Origin: Reyranella sp.
Lineage (GTDB): Bacteria; Pseudomonadota; Alphaproteobacteria; Reyranellales; Reyranellaceae
NCBI GenBank assembly: GCA_030684475.1
Contig: JAUXWB010000163.1
Location: 1-45,461 of the forward strand
Direction of reading: 5' to 3'
DNA: 45,461 nt
In this document: positions 1 through 8,541 of the stretch, one piece after another
How the letters are laid out: each line of letters opens with the position of its first letter
Numbering within the stretch: the stretch's first letter is position 1
Translations under genes and position numbers: made by a program
Notes under the pieces: model-generated
What the model saw: only the letters and a program-made list of their open reading frames with translations
Database searches by the model: none
Told to the model about the DNA's origin: nothing

Positions 1-771
1 GGCGCCAAGTGCGGGTTCACACCGCAATGGCAGACTTGGACGATGATCGAGAACTACGGCGCCTGGCACAACCTGCCCTATGCGACCAAGGCCAACGGCT
101 TCGGTGGCACCGACATCGAGCTCAAGTTCAACGACGCGCCGCGCGTCAAGTTCATCCAGATGCTGGCCGACTGGAGCAAGGACAAGACCTTCGTCTATGG
201 CGGTCGTGAAGGAAAGTCGACGGCGCTGTTCAACGCCGGCGACTGCGTGTTCCATGTCGCCTCGTCGGCATCGGCGGCGGCCATCGAAAAGGCGCTCGGC
301 AAGGACAAGGTCGGTATCTCGATGATGCCCTATTCGCCGGACGTCATTGCCAAGCCGCAGAACTCCATCATCGGCGGCGCCACGCTGTGGGTGCTGCAAG
401 GCAAGCCCAAGGCCGAGTACGAGGGTGTCGCCAAGTTCCTGAGCTATCTCGCCAGCACGCCGGTGCAGGCCAAGTGGCACCAGCAGACGGGCTACGTGCC
501 GGTCACCCTGGCGGCCGCCGACGTCACGGAGAAGGCCGGCTTCTACAAGACCAACCCCGGCCGCGACATCGCGGTGCAGGAGCTGACGCTCAACCCGGCG
601 ACGGAGAACTCGAAGGGCCTGCGCATCGGCAACTTCGTGCAGATCCGCGACATCGTCGACGGCGAGCTTGAGAATGTGTGGTCGGGCAAGAAGGACGCCA
701 AGACGGCGCTCGACGACGCGGTCAAGGCCGGCAACGAGCAACTCAAGCGCTTCGAAGCCGCCAACAAGTAG
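1..771 (+). CDS. ugpB: sn-glycerol-3-phosphate ABC transporter, periplasmic binding protein UgpB (5' end missing)
   Basis: The frame enters from the left edge and gives the last 256 residues of a protein that is normally about 430, so the signal peptide and N-terminal lobe lie outside. It is a family 1 extracellular solute-binding protein. The stretch around WQTWTMIENYGAWHNLP, followed by GGTDIELKFN, matches the UgpB pattern of E. coli, and ugpA, ugpE and ugpC follow in the canonical order. Its role would be to capture glycerol-3-phosphate or its diesters in the periplasm and deliver them to UgpAE. It ends in TAG and is separated from ugpA by about 200 bases holding two inverted repeats, which may set the usual excess of binding protein over permease. 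The identification is firm; the exact substrate is inferred from the family. Confidence 0.9.
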   Translation, partial: GAKCGFTPQWQTWTMIENYGAWHNLPYATKANGFGGTDIELKFNDAPRVKFIQMLADWSKDKTFVYGGREGKSTALFNAGDCVFHVASSASAAAIEKALGKDKVGISMMPYSPDVIAKPQNSIIGGATLWVLQGKPKAEYEGVAKFLSYLASTPVQAKWHQQTGYVPVTLAAADVTEKAGFYKTNPGRDIAVQELTLNPATENSKGLRIGNFVQIRDIVDGELENVWSGKKDAKTALDDAVKAGNEQLKRFEAANK

Positions 772-800
772 GCTGGTGTCTACATCAGTCGCTCATAACC

Positions 801-826
801 CCTCTCCGCCCGCATGGGCGGGGAGG
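801..826 (+). terminator. Hairpin after ugpB (processing or weak termination site)
   Basis: An 11-bp stem with one G-U pair and a GCAT loop starts 29 bases after the ugpB stop. No T tract follows, so it is more likely to stabilise the 3' end of ugpB mRNA than to be a strong intrinsic terminator. Confidence 0.4.
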
Positions 827-837
827 ACGAGCAATGA

Positions 838-946
838 CCTCACCCTGAGGAGCGGTCCGCAGGACCGCGTCTCGAAGGGTGGGAACCAGTCATGGTGTTG
901 CCCACCCGTCGAGACGCAGCGCTGCGCGGTGCTCCTCAGGGTGAGG
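838..946. repeat. Nested palindromic intergenic repeat between ugpB and ugpA
   Basis: The outer arms, CCTCACCCTGAGGAGC at 838-853 and its exact reverse complement at 931-946, enclose inner 17-base arms at 867-883 and 901-917 with one mismatch. Between outer and inner arms sit a small hairpin (852-858 with 862-868) and a 12-base palindrome (915-926). The whole element could fold into one long cruciform. It looks like a dispersed REP-type element of the kind seen between genes in GC-rich alphaproteobacteria. No coding potential is visible. Confidence 0.75.
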
Positions 947-968
947 TTTAGTCTGTCCTGAAGCAGGC

Positions 969-1850
969 ATGGAAAAGCGCGTCACCTTCAATGAGCGGTG
1001 GCTGCCCTACCTTCTGGTGGGGCCGCAGATCATCATCACGCTGGTCTTTTTCTTCTGGCCGTCGGGCCAGGCGATCTGGCAGTCGGTGCTGATCGAGGAC
1101 GCCTTCGGCGGCAATTCCAAGTTCGTCTGGTTCGACAACTACATCCGTCTCTTCAACGACAGCGACTACTACGCCTCGGTGCGGCTCACCGTGGTGTTCA
1201 GCTTCCTGGTCGCCGCCATCGGGTTGGCGGTGTCGCTGCTGCTGGCGGTGATGGCCGACCGCGTGATCCGTGGCGCCACCGCCTACAAGACCTTTCTGGT
1301 CTGGCCCTATGCCGTTGCGCCCGCCGTCGTCGGCGTCCTGTGGGGTTTCCTGTTCAACCCCTCGGTCGGCATCGTCGCCTGGATGCTCCAGGCCATCGGC
1401 ATTGAATTCAACTACGTGATCGACGGCAACCAGGCGCTGATGCTGGTGGTGTTTGCCGCGGTGTGGAACCAGGTCAGCTACAACTTCCTGTTCTTCCTGG
1501 CTGGCCTCCAGTCGATCCCGAAATCGCTGATCGAGGCGGCGGCGATCGACGGGGCGGGACCCGGCCGGCGTTTCTGGGACATCATTTTCCCGCTGCTCTC
1601 GCCCGTAGGTTTCTTCCTGCTGGTGGTCAACATCATCTATGCCTTCTTCGGCACCTTCGGCGTGATCGATGCGCTGACCAGGGGCGGACCGGGTCAGGCC
1701 ACCAACATCCTGGTCTACAAGGTCTACAATGACGGCTTCCGCGGCCAGGACCTCGGCGGCTCGTCGGCGCAGTCGGTCATCCTGATGATCGTGGTCATCC
1801 TGCTCGTCGTGGTGCAGTTCCGCTTCATCGAACGCCGGGTGCATTACTGA
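969..1850 (+). CDS. ugpA: sn-glycerol-3-phosphate ABC transporter permease UgpA
   Basis: This is one of the two inner-membrane permease subunits of the Ugp importer, 293 residues, the usual length. Six hydrophobic segments are visible at roughly 12-33, 70-95, 104-128, 156-181, 208-231 and 266-287. The cytoplasmic EAA loop that contacts the ATPase begins at Glu189 ([16 protein letters not shown]). The start follows the intergenic palindrome, with an AGCAGG sequence just upstream as a modest ribosome site. Its stop TGA shares one base with the ATG of ugpE, so the two permeases are translationally coupled. Context and motifs agree with UgpA rather than a general sugar permease, though substrate range cannot be read from sequence. 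Confidence 0.93.
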   Translation: MEKRVTFNERWLPYLLVGPQIIITLVFFFWPSGQAIWQSVLIEDAFGGNSKFVWFDNYIRLFNDSDYYASVRLTVVFSFLVAAIGLAVSLLLAVMADRVIRGATAYKTFLVWPYAVAPAVVGVLWGFLFNPSVGIVAWMLQAIGIEFNYVIDGNQALMLVVFAAVWNQVSYNFLFFLAGLQSIPKSLIEAAAIDGAGPGRRFWDIIFPLLSPVGFFLLVVNIIYAFFGTFGVIDALTRGGPGQATNILVYKVYNDGFRGQDLGGSSAQSVILMIVVILLVVVQFRFIERRVHY

Positions 1851-2701
1851 TGGTCGAGAACCGTCCCTTCGTGACGATCCTTAGCCACGTCGTCCTCATC
1901 CTGGGCGTCGTCCTCATCTGCTTCCCGGTGTGGATGACCTTCGTCGCCTCGACCCACGATCAGACGACGATGCTGACATCCCCGGTGCCGCTGTTGCCCG
2001 GCCCCCATCTGATCGAGAATTATACGCAGGTCCTGACCAAGGGCTTCGGACGTGGCTTCGGCGGCGCGCCGATCTGGATCACGCTGATGAACAGCACGAT
2101 CATGGCGCTGGGCGTGGCGCTGGGCAAAATCGCCATCTCGATCATCTCGGCCTTCGCCATCGTCTATTTCCGCTTCCCGTTCCGCATGTGGTTCTTCTGG
2201 GCGATCTTCATCACGCTGATGCTGCCGGTCGAGGTCCGCATCGTGCCGACCTACGGCGTGGTGGCCGACCTCGGCATGCTCGATTCCTATTCCGGCCTGA
2301 TCATACCGCTGATCGCCTCGGCCACCGCGACGTTCCTGTTCCGGCAGTTTTTCCTGAGCGTCCCCGACGAACTCACCGAGGCGGCCCGCGTCGACGGCGC
2401 CTCGCCGATGCGCTTCTTCTGGGACATCCTGCTGCCGATGAGCCGGACCTCGATCGCGGCGCTCTTCGTCATCCAGTTCATCTACGGCTGGAACCAGTAT
2501 CTGTGGCCGCTGCTCATCACCACCAAGGAGAGCTACTACACCGTGGTCATGGCCGTCTCGCGCCAGGCCAACGCGGTCGATTCGGTGCCGAGCTGGAACC
2601 TGCTGATGGCCATGGCGATGCTCGCCATGCTGCCGCCGGTCCTGGTCGTGATCTTCATGCAACGCCAGTTCGTGCGCGGCCTCGTCGAGACCGAGAAGTA
2701 G
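1850..2701 (+). CDS. ugpE: sn-glycerol-3-phosphate ABC transporter permease UgpE
   Basis: The second permease subunit of the Ugp importer, 283 residues, expected to pair with UgpA in the inner membrane. The first hydrophobic segment spans about residues 8-27. The EAA loop starts at Glu177 (EAARVDGASPMRFFWD), followed by the conserved stretch around GWNQYLWPLL, a typical signature of this subunit. The start overlaps the ugpA stop by one base (TGATG). The gene is followed after 20 bases by ugpC, with a GGAG ribosome site in the gap. Confidence 0.93.
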   Translation: MVENRPFVTILSHVVLILGVVLICFPVWMTFVASTHDQTTMLTSPVPLLPGPHLIENYTQVLTKGFGRGFGGAPIWITLMNSTIMALGVALGKIAISIISAFAIVYFRFPFRMWFFWAIFITLMLPVEVRIVPTYGVVADLGMLDSYSGLIIPLIASATATFLFRQFFLSVPDELTEAARVDGASPMRFFWDILLPMSRTSIAALFVIQFIYGWNQYLWPLLITTKESYYTVVMAVSRQANAVDSVPSWNLLMAMAMLAMLPPVLVVIFMQRQFVRGLVETEK

Positions 2702-2721
2702 GAAGGTTGGAGAAATAGGCC

Positions 2722-3813
<1,092 letters not shown>

Positions 3814-3930
3814 CTTTCCGGGCCCCTCAGCGGGATCGGCATCCTGAACGGCCTCCACGTCCGAGCGACGGGGGCATGGCTGTCCGTTCATTTGCTTGCA
3901 AGGGCGCGTGGTTTTCGCGATATCTCCAGA

Positions 3931-4605
3931 ATGGCTGATTCGGACGAAGACCACTTCCTCGACGGACTGTTCGCCAACAATCGCAGCTGGGCGCAGCGGA
4001 TCGAGGCCGACAATCCCGGCTTCTTCGACAAGCTCGCCAAGCAGCAGGCGCCGCGCGTGCTGTGGATCGGCTGCTCCGACAGCCGCGTCCCGGCCAACGA
4101 GATCATCGGCATGATGCCGGGCGAGGTCTTCGTCCACCGCAATGTCGCCAACCAGGTCATGCTGGTCGACTTCAATTGCCTGGCGGTCCTGCAATACGCC
4201 GTCGAGGCGTTGCGCGTGCGCCATGTCGTCGTGTGCGGCCATTACGGCTGTGGCGGCGTGAAGGCCTCGCTGAAGAACCACGAACTCGGTCTGCTCGACA
4301 ACTGGCTGCACGGGATCAATGCGCTCGGCCGCCGTTACGAGGAGGCCATCACGGCGTTCCCCAACAAGGCCGGCCAGGTCGACGCGTTGTGCGAGATCAA
4401 CGTCATCGAGCAGGTGCGCAACGTCTGCAAGACATCGATCGTCCAGCAGGCCTGGCGGCGCGGCCAGGAGTTCACGATCCACGGCTGGATCTACGGCATC
4501 CACGACGGCCTGCTCCACGATCTCGGCGTGAGCGTGAGCGAAGCCGCCGACGTCGAAGCGACGCTGGCCACCGCGCTTGCCGCGCCGCGGCTGGCGCACC
4601 GCTAG
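3931..4605 (+). CDS. can: Beta-class carbonic anhydrase
   Basis: It interconverts CO2 and bicarbonate in the cytoplasm. The zinc ligands of the beta class are all visible: Cys48 in GCSDSR, His104 and Cys107 in GHYGCGG, together with the Asp50-Arg52 pair that gates the active site. Length (224 residues) is normal. I chose the ATG giving MADSDEDHFLDGLF because the family starts close to this motif; an upstream TTG at 3892 would add 13 unconserved residues. Neither start has a clear ribosome site, and a weak promoter-like pair lies immediately upstream. The next gene encodes a bestrophin-like membrane protein, and the pair may be co-transcribed. Confidence 0.93.
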   Translation: MADSDEDHFLDGLFANNRSWAQRIEADNPGFFDKLAKQQAPRVLWIGCSDSRVPANEIIGMMPGEVFVHRNVANQVMLVDFNCLAVLQYAVEALRVRHVVVCGHYGCGGVKASLKNHELGLLDNWLHGINALGRRYEEAITAFPNKAGQVDALCEINVIEQVRNVCKTSIVQQAWRRGQEFTIHGWIYGIHDGLLHDLGVSVSEAADVEATLATALAAPRLAHR

Positions 4606-4630
4606 ATCCCAACGCGAACCGGGGGCGATC

Positions 4631-5398
4631 GTGCGCACGGCAGAACAATGGGCGGACTACATCTTCGGGCTCTCAGCACTCACCCAGTTCGCAATCTTCA
4701 CCGCGCACGGCCTTGTCGTCTTCGGGTTGAGCCTCGGCCTGCTCACGCTGTTCAACGCCCGATCGAAGCAGATCACCCAGTGGATGCCGGTCGGTCCGTT
4801 CTTCGCGGCAATCTCGATGGTGTTTGCCCTCTTCCTCGCCTTCCACGCGGCCGACATCTGGACGCACAAGCGCGAAGCCGAACGGGCATTCCTCCAGGCC
4901 GGCTCGGCGATCAAGAGGTTCGGCGAACTGACCGGACCGGGGCAGCTCAATGTGCCCGAGGCTGCCGTCGCCGTGCGGCGTTTCGTCGTGGCCGTCAAGG
5001 ACGAGGAGTGGACCAAGCACCGGAATCAGAAGGCCAGCGACACCGCAGAGGACGCCTTGCGCGACCTCCTGGCCCTCGCCGTGCGGATCGCCCGGGACAC
5101 GCCCGGTCCGGTGGCGGCGCAGGCCTTTGCGCTGGTCGACGACATCGCCCGCACGCGAACCGACCGGCTGTGGATCGGACAGAACCACACCGAATTCACG
5201 ACCTGGTTCGCGGTGCTGCTGATCGGGCTCATGACCCACCTCGCCGTGGCCGCGGTGCATCTCGACCGGCCGCGCGCCGGCGCACTGGCGCTCGCCCTGC
5301 TGGCGACGACGACGACGATCGCCTACTGGTCGCTCGGCGTGGTCGACGACCCCTACCGCCACCTCGACAAGCTCGACCCGATGAGCTGGCTCGGCTGA
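4631..5398 (+). CDS. Bestrophin-like (DUF4239) membrane protein
   Basis: A 255-residue integral membrane protein with two N-terminal hydrophobic segments (about 12-37 and 52-78), a soluble helical middle and two C-terminal segments (about 195-215 and 222-243), followed by DDPYRH. This layout, and the stretch of FALFLAF followed by charged helix and REAERAF, match the DUF4239 bestrophin-like family, whose function is not established. I chose the GTG preceded by GGGGGCGA; the in-frame ATG at 4577 would overlap the carbonic anhydrase gene by 29 bases. Close packing behind that gene suggests a shared transcript, and an anion or bicarbonate link is only a guess. Confidence 0.7.
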   Translation: MRTAEQWADYIFGLSALTQFAIFTAHGLVVFGLSLGLLTLFNARSKQITQWMPVGPFFAAISMVFALFLAFHAADIWTHKREAERAFLQAGSAIKRFGELTGPGQLNVPEAAVAVRRFVVAVKDEEWTKHRNQKASDTAEDALRDLLALAVRIARDTPGPVAAQAFALVDDIARTRTDRLWIGQNHTEFTTWFAVLLIGLMTHLAVAAVHLDRPRAGALALALLATTTTIAYWSLGVVDDPYRHLDKLDPMSWLG

Positions 5399-5401
5399 CG
5401 A

Positions 5402-5590
5402 TCAGTCGATGACGTCGGCCGTCACGTCGAGCGGCGCCGCGACGACGTCGCCGGCCACCGGCACCACCTTGACGGCGGCACTGGTGGTGCGGACCGGGAA
5501 CGCCGCCACGCCGCAGCCGGCCAGGCTGGCGGCCGCGGCCAGGATCAGCAGGACGCCCGGCAGACGGCCGTGTCGGAAACGGTGGGTCAC
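5402..5590 (-). CDS. Small lipoprotein (DUF6726-like)
   Basis: A 62-residue protein with a basic N-terminus, a hydrophobic core and a lipobox LAGC, so the mature protein would begin at the cysteine and carry only about 37 residues. The mature part (GVAAFPVRTTSAAVKVVPV followed by GDVVAAPLDVTADVID) resembles the short DUF6726 lipoproteins of alphaproteobacteria, which have no known role. It starts with GTG; an AAGGA sequence lies about ten bases upstream. It converges on the DUF4239 gene with only three bases between the stops. Confidence 0.65.
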   Translation of the reverse strand: MTHRFRHGRLPGVLLILAAAASLAGCGVAAFPVRTTSAAVKVVPVAGDVVAAPLDVTADVID

Positions 5591-5758
5591 GATGTCTCGT
5601 CCTTTCTTTCGTACCGGGCGCGACGGAGTGTCCTCGATGTGACGGTTCGCAGGGTCGAATTCGGGTCCGCAACCATCCCTTATTGAAAACGCCGGCCGCC
5701 CTGACGAGTTGCAGGGCTGGATGGCGCCTCGGCAATCATCCTTCGAATATCGGCTATG
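5591..5758. other. Intergenic spacer upstream of the lipoprotein gene
   Basis: The spacer lies between the end of the pentapeptide-repeat gene and the lipoprotein start, both on the minus strand. It holds a short CCCTG/CAGGG inverted repeat at about 5699-5716 and presumably the lipoprotein promoter. I could not place a promoter with confidence. Confidence 0.4.
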
Positions 5759-6553
5759 CTAGGAAGAAGCGTGCACCTCGACGCCGAGTTGTCGGAGGAT
5801 TTCCGACTGCTCGCTCTCGCTGATCCTTAGCCCGGCATAGTCGGAGAGCACCGCCAGGTTCAGACCGGAAAGAGTGGATCCGCGAAGATCGGCCTTCCGC
5901 AGCTTGGCCCGGTCCCAGTCGGCACGATCGAGGTCGCAGGCCAGCATCGTGGCGTGGCTGAGGTCGGTGTCGATGAAGGAGGTTTCCGAAAACCTGCAGG
6001 ACAGGAATTCGCAGCTCTGCAGGTAGAGGCCCGACAGATCGGCGAAGCTGAGGTTGCACTTGTCGAAAGAGGCCTTGGTCAGCATGGATCGCCTGGAGAT
6101 CGTCTTGGTGAAAGTCGATCGGTGGAATTGCGCGCCCCGGAAGCCCGATTCCACGGCACTGAAATCGTAGAGATCGCAGCGCTCGAACGAGCTGGTCGAG
6201 AAATTGCACTTGGTCATCCCGGCGGCGTGGATGTCGCAGAAGGCGAAGATGCATCCTTGCTTCTTGCCCACGTCGAACAGGCTACAGCCGTGAAACCGCG
6301 TCTTGGCGAACTTGCAGCCGGCAAAGCGGGTCGGCGCGAACCGGCAGTCCGTGAATTCGGAACCCGAGAAATCGGCGCCGCGGATCATCGGCACCTGGAA
6401 AAGGCACCGGTCGAACCGGCTCTCCGTGAGATCGCATTCATCCAGGGCGAGATCCGGCGGCAACAGCAGACCCCTGAACGTCCGGTCGGCGGCAGCCTTC
6501 GCCAGGAACTCTTCCTGGGAGATCAAGCGATAGGCCGGGTCTTCAATCGCCAT
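5759..6553 (-). CDS. Pentapeptide-repeat protein
   Basis: A 264-residue protein with no signal peptide. From about residue 35 to 235 it is built of five-residue repeats with Phe, Leu or Cys at the centre (for example CRFAPTRFAGCKFAKTRF), which fold as a right-handed quadrilateral beta helix. The C-terminal tail reads EQSEILRQLGVEV, which resembles the end of Qnr and MfpA gyrase-protecting proteins, where a helix and LG-x-x-V tail form the dimer contact. That similarity is by eye only. I chose the ATG giving MAIEDPAYRLISQEEF. The open frame continues far upstream, but that part is antisense to the EEP gene and has no family features. Confidence 0.8.
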   Translation of the reverse strand: MAIEDPAYRLISQEEFLAKAAADRTFRGLLLPPDLALDECDLTESRFDRCLFQVPMIRGADFSGSEFTDCRFAPTRFAGCKFAKTRFHGCSLFDVGKKQGCIFAFCDIHAAGMTKCNFSTSSFERCDLYDFSAVESGFRGAQFHRSTFTKTISRRSMLTKASFDKCNLSFADLSGLYLQSCEFLSCRFSETSFIDTDLSHATMLACDLDRADWDRAKLRKADLRGSTLSGLNLAVLSDYAGLRISESEQSEILRQLGVEVHASS

Positions 6554-6679
6554 GCGAGCGTCCTTGTCGAAGGCAGTCCTCCGTCTACGGACTCCAGTGC
6601 CGCGTTCTCTTCTGCCGCGGCATACTATCTTTTTATGCCCGTCCGGCGGTAGCTTCGCGGCCGTTCCAGGGGAGGCCGG
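6554..6679. promoter_or_regulatory. Divergent intergenic region between the pentapeptide and EEP genes
   Basis: About 126 bases separate two divergently read genes, so promoters for both must lie here or close by. The only clear element is the strong GGGGAGG ribosome site just before the EEP start. No operator-like palindrome was seen. Confidence 0.4.
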
Positions 6680-7531
6680 ATGCTTTTCTGCACCTACAAC
6701 ATCCATTACGGCGTCGGCGCCGACGGCAAGTACGACGTGGCCCGCATCGCCGATGCGTTCGCTGAAGCCGATATCGTCTGCCTGCAGGAGGCGGTGAGCG
6801 GCTGGGCGCAGAACGCGCATGCCGATCAGACGGCGGAGATCGCCGAGCGCCTCAACCGCTATGCCGTCTATCACGGCGCGATGGAAAGCGACGCTAGCAC
6901 GGTCGGCGCTGACGGCAGGATCACCAATCGCCGCCGCTGCTTCGGCAACGCCATCGTCTCGCGCTGGCCGATCCTGTGGTCGCGCGGCGTGATGCTGCCC
7001 AAGACGCGGCTGGTGAACATGTTCGATCTGCAGCGCGGCTATGTTGAGGCAGTGATCGCGGTGCCCTCGGGGCCGCTCCGCATCTATTGCACGCACCTCA
7101 GTCACATCGGCTCGCAACAGCGCCTGCCGCAGGTGGCGGCCTTGATGGAGGCAATCAATCGGGCGCCCGTAACGGGTGCCACCTGGGATGCCAGGCATCA
7201 GGACTGGTTCATGTTCCCGGAGCCGGCGCCTGTGGTGCCGGCCTCGGCGATCGTGGCCGGCGACTTCAACTTCACGCCGGCCCATCCGGAATATCCGCTA
7301 GCCTGCGGTGCGCCGAGCTCGTTCGGCCCCGAGGCGACGGCGCTTCATCTCGCCGACGCCTGGATCGCCGCCGGCAACAGCGAGGAGGGGGTCGACAGTT
7401 GCCCCCGAGAGGGCCGCATCGACCATGTCTTCGTGACGCACGACCTCGCGCCCAAGGTAAGGAAGGCCTGGATCGGCTACGGCACGAATGCCTCGGACCA
7501 CTGGCCGGTGTTCGTGGAGTTCGACCTGTAG
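6680..7531 (+). CDS. Endonuclease/exonuclease/phosphatase (EEP) family hydrolase
   Basis: A 283-residue metal-dependent phosphoesterase of the DNase I/sphingomyelinase superfamily. The family motifs occur in order: TYNIHYG with Asn7, LQE with the metal ligand Glu37, THLSH, GDFNFTP, and SDHWPV with His274. There is no signal peptide, so it is cytoplasmic; the substrate could be a nucleic acid, a phospholipid head group or an inositol phosphate. A GGGGAGG ribosome site supports the start. Its last 24 codons recur as an isolated fragment 5.4 kb away (12928-13005), which flags its 3' end as a possible integration or recombination site. The gene stops one base before the end of the convergent FGE gene. 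Confidence 0.87.
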   Translation: MLFCTYNIHYGVGADGKYDVARIADAFAEADIVCLQEAVSGWAQNAHADQTAEIAERLNRYAVYHGAMESDASTVGADGRITNRRRCFGNAIVSRWPILWSRGVMLPKTRLVNMFDLQRGYVEAVIAVPSGPLRIYCTHLSHIGSQQRLPQVAALMEAINRAPVTGATWDARHQDWFMFPEPAPVVPASAIVAGDFNFTPAHPEYPLACGAPSSFGPEATALHLADAWIAAGNSEEGVDSCPREGRIDHVFVTHDLAPKVRKAWIGYGTNASDHWPVFVEFDL

Positions 7532-7532
7532 T

Positions 7533-8489
7533 TCACGCCGTCGGCTGCCGCACGACACACCTGAAGCCGACATGGCTCGTCGTCGTGTCGACCTGCTCGG
7601 CATGGCGGGCGGCGGGACGGTAGCGCTTGCAGTAGCTGGGCGCACAGAGATGCGAGCCGCCCTTCAGCACCTTGCGTGCGATCCGCACCCTGTCGTGAGG
7701 ATCGTGGCTCTGCTTCATTGTCGCCCCGCGCGGATTCTCGGGCACGCAGCACGCCTTGCCCGCATCGGCCTCGTGCCTGGTCGAGTACCAGTCGGTCGTC
7801 CATTCCCAGACATTGCCGATCATGTCGTAGGCACCGTAGCCGTTGGGCGGATAGGTGCGTACCGGTGACGTGCGCGCCCAGCCGTCGGCCCGCGTGTTGT
7901 CGTGCGGGAACGCACCTTGCCAGGTATTGGCCATGTGCTTGCCGCCGGGCGTCAGCTCGTCGCCCCAGGCGAACTCCGCGCCGTCCAGGCCGCCGCGCGC
8001 GGCGAACTCCCACTCGGCCTCGGTTGGCAGTTCCTTGCCGGCCCATTGGGCATAGGCCTCGGCATCCTTCAGCGCGATCTGCACCACTGGATGCTCGTCG
8101 AGCCCGCCGATATGGCTGCCCTTGCCGCGGGGCCGCCGCCAGTTGGCGCCGAAGGTGAAGCGCCACCACTGGCTCCAGTCGGCGAGGTCGACGGGCCCGG
8201 CGGGCGGCGTGAAGACGAGGCCGCCGGCCTTCAGCATTTCCGGCCTGGCGCCGGGATAGTCCTTCGCCGCGGGGGCGATCTCGGCCCAGGTGACATATCC
8301 CGTCGCCTGGATGAAGGCGCGGAACTGGGCGTTGGTGACCGGGGTGGCGTCGATCCAGAAGCCGTCGACTGCGACCGAGTGCGCGGGCGCTTCCTCGGGA
8401 TAGTGCCGGTCCGAACCCATGCGGAACGTCCCGCCGGGAATCCTGACCATGCCGGGATGAGGAGAGGGGGATCCGGAGGAGTTGTCCAT
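7533..8489 (-). CDS. Formylglycine-generating enzyme (sulfatase-activating, SUMF1 family)
   Basis: A 318-residue cytoplasmic protein of the SUMF1/FGE-sulfatase family. It begins with the conserved MVRIPGGTFRMGSD motif and ends with the GGSHLC and GFRCV motifs. The copper-binding active-site cysteines of aerobic FGEs are present as Cys282 and Cys287 (CAPSYC), matching the human CHRSYC motif. This argues for a true formylglycine-generating oxidase rather than one of the many FGE-fold proteins that have lost these residues. It would oxidise the sulfatase cysteine in CTAGR to formylglycine. The arylsulfatase gene lies upstream on the same strand with two genes between, so substrate and enzyme are likely co-expressed. 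Confidence 0.88.
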   Translation of the reverse strand: MDNSSGSPSPHPGMVRIPGGTFRMGSDRHYPEEAPAHSVAVDGFWIDATPVTNAQFRAFIQATGYVTWAEIAPAAKDYPGARPEMLKAGGLVFTPPAGPVDLADWSQWWRFTFGANWRRPRGKGSHIGGLDEHPVVQIALKDAEAYAQWAGKELPTEAEWEFAARGGLDGAEFAWGDELTPGGKHMANTWQGAFPHDNTRADGWARTSPVRTYPPNGYGAYDMIGNVWEWTTDWYSTRHEADAGKACCVPENPRGATMKQSHDPHDRVRIARKVLKGGSHLCAPSYCKRYRPAARHAEQVDTTTSHVGFRCVVRQPTA

Positions 8490-8541
8490 GGCCGATTCCT
8501 ACACGCCCTTTGCGCCGATTTCCTCTGCCGGGCCGGCCGCC

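Noticed and set aside
668..961. 97-codon frame spanning the ugpB end and the palindromic repeat
   Set aside because: It is out of frame with ugpB and the second half is simply the translated inverted repeat.
6554..7285. Upstream extension of the pentapeptide-repeat frame
   Set aside because: The extra 244 codons are antisense to the EEP gene and lack repeats; the family-like N-terminus begins at the ATG at 6553.
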